In this document: piece after piece, positions 13,995-16,312 of the stretch | Layout of the letters: each line of letters opens with the position of its first letter | Position numbering within the stretch: the first letter of the stretch is position 1 | DNA from: Aalborgiella sp031422495 | GTDB lineage: Bacteria; Pseudomonadota; Gammaproteobacteria; Burkholderiales; Burkholderiaceae_C | Length of the DNA: 16,312 bases | Assembly: GCA_031422495.1 (NCBI GenBank) | Contig: JANPLX010000215.1 | Coordinates: 1 to 16,312 of the forward strand | Direction of reading: 5' to 3' | Translations under genes and position numbers: made by a program | Notes under the pieces: generated by a model | Databases searched by the model: none | What the model saw: the letters and a program-made list of their open reading frames with translations, nothing else | Told to the model about the DNA's origin: nothing

Positions 13995-14789
13995 ATGCGC
14001 ATCGCGTTCATTTCTGATATTCACGGTAATTTACCTGCATTGCAAGCGGTTCTCGAAGACGTTGACCGTGAAAAAATCGACCGAATCATTAACTTGGGGG
14101 ACACTTTGGGCGGCCCCTTGGAATCTGCGCTTACGGCAGATCTACTGATGCAGCGACAAATACCCATGATTGCAGGTAACCATGAGCGGCAATTATTGAC
14201 ACTTCCGAAAGAAAAACTTAACAGAAGTGACACTTGTACCGCCACTGAAATCACCCCATTGCATCGTGCATGGCTAGCCAGCGCACCAGAAACCATGTGG
14301 TTAACTGATGATTTGTTTGCCTGCCACGGCACACCGAGTAGTGATCTGGAATATTGGCTAGAAACAATAACTGATGATTTCGGACTGAACAGCTCACCTG
14401 GCATGCGTGCCGCTTCAGCAGCCGAAATTACGCTTCGCATAGGTCATGGTGAACACACAGATAAAGCTAGCTTGATTTTGTGTGGCCATACACATATTCC
14501 GCGCATAGTAACGGTACTTGCCTCGGATACAAATTTAAAACAGCGAAGCATTACCATCGTCAACCCGGGGAGTGTGGGATTGCCTGCCTATGACGACATA
14601 CATCCTTATAAACATTTTTCCGAAACCGGCAGCCCACATGCGAGATATGCCGTTGTACAAAAAACGCCGCATGGCTGGAAAACCGATTTACGCAGTGTTG
14701 CTTATGACTTTGAGCCTATGGCGCTCTTAGCGGAACGACGAAATCGTCCTGACTGGGCCATCGCACTTCGCACGGGGCGAATGGCGTAG
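13995..14789 (+). CDS. Metallophosphoesterase (calcineurin-like)
   Basis: This 264-residue cytoplasmic protein carries the full metal-binding set of the calcineurin-like superfamily: Asp8 and His10 in SDIHGN, Asp36 in NLGDTLGGP, Asn62 and His63 in AGNHER, His111 in CHGTP, and His165 and His167 in CGHTHIPR, followed by VNPGSVG. It is of the short YfcE-like or diadenosine-tetraphosphatase-like type, and should hydrolyse phosphodiester or phosphomonoester bonds with two metal ions. The natural substrate cannot be told. GGAG lies about 12 bases before the ATG at 13995. The gene stands alone, with repeat copy 6 in its upstream region, and copy 7 and a terminator downstream. Confidence 0.9.
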   Translation: MRIAFISDIHGNLPALQAVLEDVDREKIDRIINLGDTLGGPLESALTADLLMQRQIPMIAGNHERQLLTLPKEKLNRSDTCTATEITPLHRAWLASAPETMWLTDDLFACHGTPSSDLEYWLETITDDFGLNSSPGMRAASAAEITLRIGHGEHTDKASLILCGHTHIPRIVTVLASDTNLKQRSITIVNPGSVGLPAYDDIHPYKHFSETGSPHARYAVVQKTPHGWKTDLRSVAYDFEPMALLAERRNRPDWAIALRTGRMA

Positions 14790-14853
14790 TTGGGCTTTTT
14801 TCAAAATCTATGTAAAACACAGTTCGTAGTCAATTTATAGGAAAAATCGACTA

Positions 14854-14899
14854 CAGCTGTCGTATTTATTGCCTAAGCTGCTAGATTATCAATAGCAAA
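14854..14899 (+). repeat. Dispersed 46-bp repeat, copy 7
   Basis: The left end is diverged (CAGCTGTCG), followed by TATTTATTGCCTAAGCT exactly as the consensus. The hairpin arms are GCTAG (14880-14884) and ATAGC (14892-14896) around a 7-base loop, with the closing pair lost. Confidence 0.85.
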
Positions 14900-14901
14900 A
14901 T

Positions 14902-14927
14902 GTCAAGGTCGACTTTGACTATTTTTT
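14902..14927 (+). terminator. Intrinsic terminator after the phosphoesterase gene
   Basis: GTCAAGG and CTTTGAC pair (with one G-U) around TCGA and are followed by TATTTTTT. It reads in the plus direction, 112 bp after the phosphoesterase stop and between repeat copies 7 and 8, so copy 7 would be transcribed as part of that mRNA and copy 8 would not. Confidence 0.55.
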
Positions 14928-14945
14928 ACCTATCAAATACGACTA

Positions 14946-14996
14946 TAGCCGGCGTATTCATTGCCTAGACTGCTATCATATTTGAGTAAAAATAGC
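14946..14996 (+). repeat. Dispersed 46-bp repeat, copy 8, with lengthened loop
   Basis: The first 31 bases follow the consensus (TAGCCGGCGTATTCATTGCC, then TGCTAT). The loop is 15 bases instead of 7, between GCTAT (14972-14976) and ATAGC (14992-14996), an apparent 8-base expansion. It lies 44 bp before the end of the HAD hydrolase gene. Confidence 0.8.
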
Positions 14997-15039
14997 TTAC
15001 CCGTGTCAAATCACTCAAATCTTCTTTTAAATCAAACAC

Positions 15040-15750
15040 TTAAAGCAATTCACACAATTCCGCCAAACTCTTCACATGGCGCAGCGACTGGTGATGCGGC
15101 TCGGGCTTGTAATCTGGTTCGTGCGGCCAAGCTTTGCCTTCACGGTTGAGCCAGGCGGCGTGCATGCCGGAATGCAGGGCGCCTAGGGCATCTAGGGCGC
15201 TGTCGTCGCCTACGTGTAGGACGTTGGCTACCGAGACGCCTACGGCGGTAGCGGCGGCTTTGAAGATGCGGGGATCGGGTTTGGCGATGCCGAACTCGTG
15301 GGCGCTGATGGCGCCTTTGAAGTATCTGGACAAACCCACGCGCTGGATGTCTGCTGTACCGTTGGAGATGGCGACGATGGGGTACTTGGCGGCTAGGTAT
15401 TGCAGGGCGGGCAAGGCGTCGTCAAAGAGTTCGACGCTGTTGCGGGCTTCGTAAAAGACCTCGTAGGCTGTGGCGGCCAAGGCAGGGTCGTCGCCGCCTT
15501 TGAGCAAGCTGCGACGAATGGCCTCGGTGCGCAGAAAATTGAAATCGTGAGCCATGTGGGGGAAATCTGCAATCAGCGTATCGCGCTTGGCTCGCATGCT
15601 TTCTGGGGTTTCTAGCTGAGCGGCGGTGTTGGGTACGTTGGTTTTGAGCCAGTCGTGCAGCGCGGCTTCGGCTTTACGGATGGTGGGCCAAACGGGCCAG
15701 AGGGTGTCGTCTAGGTCTAGGGTGATGGCTTGGATGGTGGAATATGGCAT
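15040..15750 (-). CDS. HAD-superfamily hydrolase
   Basis: This 236-residue cytoplasmic protein has all the haloacid dehalogenase motifs: motif I LDLDDTLW with the nucleophile Asp12 and Asp14, motif II in VAISNGT, the lysine in GIAKPD, and motif IV HVGDDSALDALGA. The insert between motifs I and II is helical (cap type C1), as in YigB-like phosphatases. It should dephosphorylate a small metabolite such as a sugar phosphate or flavin mononucleotide; the substrate is not determined by the sequence. The ATG at 15750 has no strong ribosome binding site. The gene is divergent from aat with 68 bp between starts, and has the same high GC as aat. Confidence 0.9.
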   Translation of the reverse strand: MPYSTIQAITLDLDDTLWPVWPTIRKAEAALHDWLKTNVPNTAAQLETPESMRAKRDTLIADFPHMAHDFNFLRTEAIRRSLLKGGDDPALAATAYEVFYEARNSVELFDDALPALQYLAAKYPIVAISNGTADIQRVGLSRYFKGAISAHEFGIAKPDPRIFKAAATAVGVSVANVLHVGDDSALDALGALHSGMHAAWLNREGKAWPHEPDYKPEPHHQSLRHVKSLAELCELL

Positions 15751-15818
15751 GGGGAAAACTATGGTAAAAGTAATGACAAGAGTAATGGCAACGAATTCCT
15801 TCCATAATAGGCGAAATC

Positions 15819-16312
15819 ATGAATACGCCCCAACAGAAAATGCCCATTCCCCTGCCCCAGCTGGGTGCGGGTGAGGCTTTTCCGCCTGTTGATGTGCAAC
15901 ACGAGCTGAGCGACGAGATGCCGGGTTTGGTGGCTGTGGGCGGGGCTTTGGACGTGGCGACGCTGAAGCGGGCCTATTCGCAGGGCATTTTCCCGTGGTT
16001 TAGCGACGGGCAGCCGATTTTGTGGTGGAGCACGGATCCGCGCATGGTGCTGAAGGTGGCGGACTTTAAGGTGCAGCCATCGTTCAAAAAGACGCTGAAG
16101 AAGTTTGCAAGTGGTTACAACGGAGCAATTGACTGCGAAGTTAGGTTTGACACGGCTTTTGAGCGGGTGATCAGCGCTTGCTCCGCTGCCAAACGCGACG
16201 GACAAGGCGGTACATGGATTGTGCCGCAGATGGTGGACGCTTACATTGCGCTGCACAAAGCGGGTTTTGCGCACAGCGTGGAGACGTGGGTGAATGGTGA
16301 GCTGGTGGGTGG
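15819..16312 (+). CDS. aat: Leucyl/phenylalanyl-tRNA-protein transferase, N-terminal part, cut by the window end
   Basis: The frame is open from the ATG at 15819 to the last base, giving 164 residues of a family usually near 235-250. The enzyme transfers leucine or phenylalanine from tRNA to the N-terminus of proteins that begin with Arg or Lys, marking them for ClpAP (N-degron pathway). The family's hallmark is present: PGLVAVGGALDVATLKRAYSQGIFPWF (in two parts, GLVAVGG and LKRAYSQGIFPWF), then PILWWSTDPRMVL, DGQGGTWIVPQMVDAY and HSVETWVNGELVGG. The start follows a 68-bp gap shared with the divergent HAD gene; only a weak AGGCG precedes it. No oddities are seen in the visible part. Confidence 0.95.
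   Translation, partial: MNTPQQKMPIPLPQLGAGEAFPPVDVQHELSDEMPGLVAVGGALDVATLKRAYSQGIFPWFSDGQPILWWSTDPRMVLKVADFKVQPSFKKTLKKFASGYNGAIDCEVRFDTAFERVISACSAAKRDGQGGTWIVPQMVDAYIALHKAGFAHSVETWVNGELVG

Noticed and set aside
1118..14996. The 46-bp repeat as a CRISPR array
   Set aside because: Spacing runs from 92 bp to almost 9 kb, copies are diverged, and no cas gene is present.
15759..16274. A 171-codon minus-strand open frame
   Set aside because: It is the antisense shadow of aat, whose family motifs are unmistakable on the plus strand.

Overview
The window looks like a chromosomal segment of a betaproteobacterium, most likely Burkholderiales and near the Comamonadaceae. This is an inference from gene content (acetoacetyl-CoA synthetase, class IV D-amino-acid transaminase, a Xre/RES toxin-antitoxin pair, aat) and from a dispersed intergenic repeat whose layout resembles repeats I recall from that family. 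No database was searched. I saw no rRNA, tRNA, CRISPR array, transposase or phage gene.

Layout. 1-1.1 kb: the 3' part of an acetoacetyl-CoA synthetase gene. 1.2-1.9 kb: a small AT-rich gene of unknown function and a small dimeric-barrel (EthD-like) gene, each bracketed by copies of a 46-bp repeat. 2.0-8.4 kb: a tightly packed minus-strand operon in the transcription order lactonase (SMP-30 family), cytochrome b561-like membrane protein, sugar ABC ATPase, Tat-type solute-binding protein, two permeases, gluconokinase. Most junctions are short overlaps. 8.6-9.6 kb: a divergent GntR-like LacI-family regulator. Between it and the operon lie two nearly identical palindromic operators spaced 84 bp apart. 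Together these genes look like a pathway that takes up a sugar, aldonate or lactone, opens the lactone, phosphorylates gluconate to 6-phosphogluconate, and answers to gluconate or a related acid.

9.7-10.8 kb: a Xre/MbcA/ParS-type antitoxin and RES-domain toxin pair with a palindromic promoter region. 10.9-13.7 kb: a minus-strand group of LysR regulator, Glt-like amino-acid-binding protein and D-amino-acid transaminase, with a 20-bp palindrome placed as a LysR site upstream of the binding-protein gene. 14.0-14.8 kb: a metallophosphoesterase. 15.0-15.75 kb: a HAD hydrolase on the minus strand. 15.8 kb to the end: the 5' part of aat (leucyl/phenylalanyl-tRNA-protein transferase).

The most unusual feature is the 46-bp repeat. 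There are eight copies, all in the same orientation whatever the neighbouring gene directions. Nearly all end in a GCTAT...ATAGC hairpin with a fixed 7-base loop. Seven copies are intergenic. One lies in frame inside the D-amino-acid transaminase gene and encodes about 15 residues. No copy lies between about 1.98 and 10.8 kb, the stretch holding the AT-richer catabolic operon, its regulator and the toxin-antitoxin pair.

No gene-free stretch exceeds 300 bases. The longest are 13728-13994 (one repeat copy and a possible LysR site), 14790-15039 (two repeat copies and a terminator) and 8399-8618 (two LacI operators).
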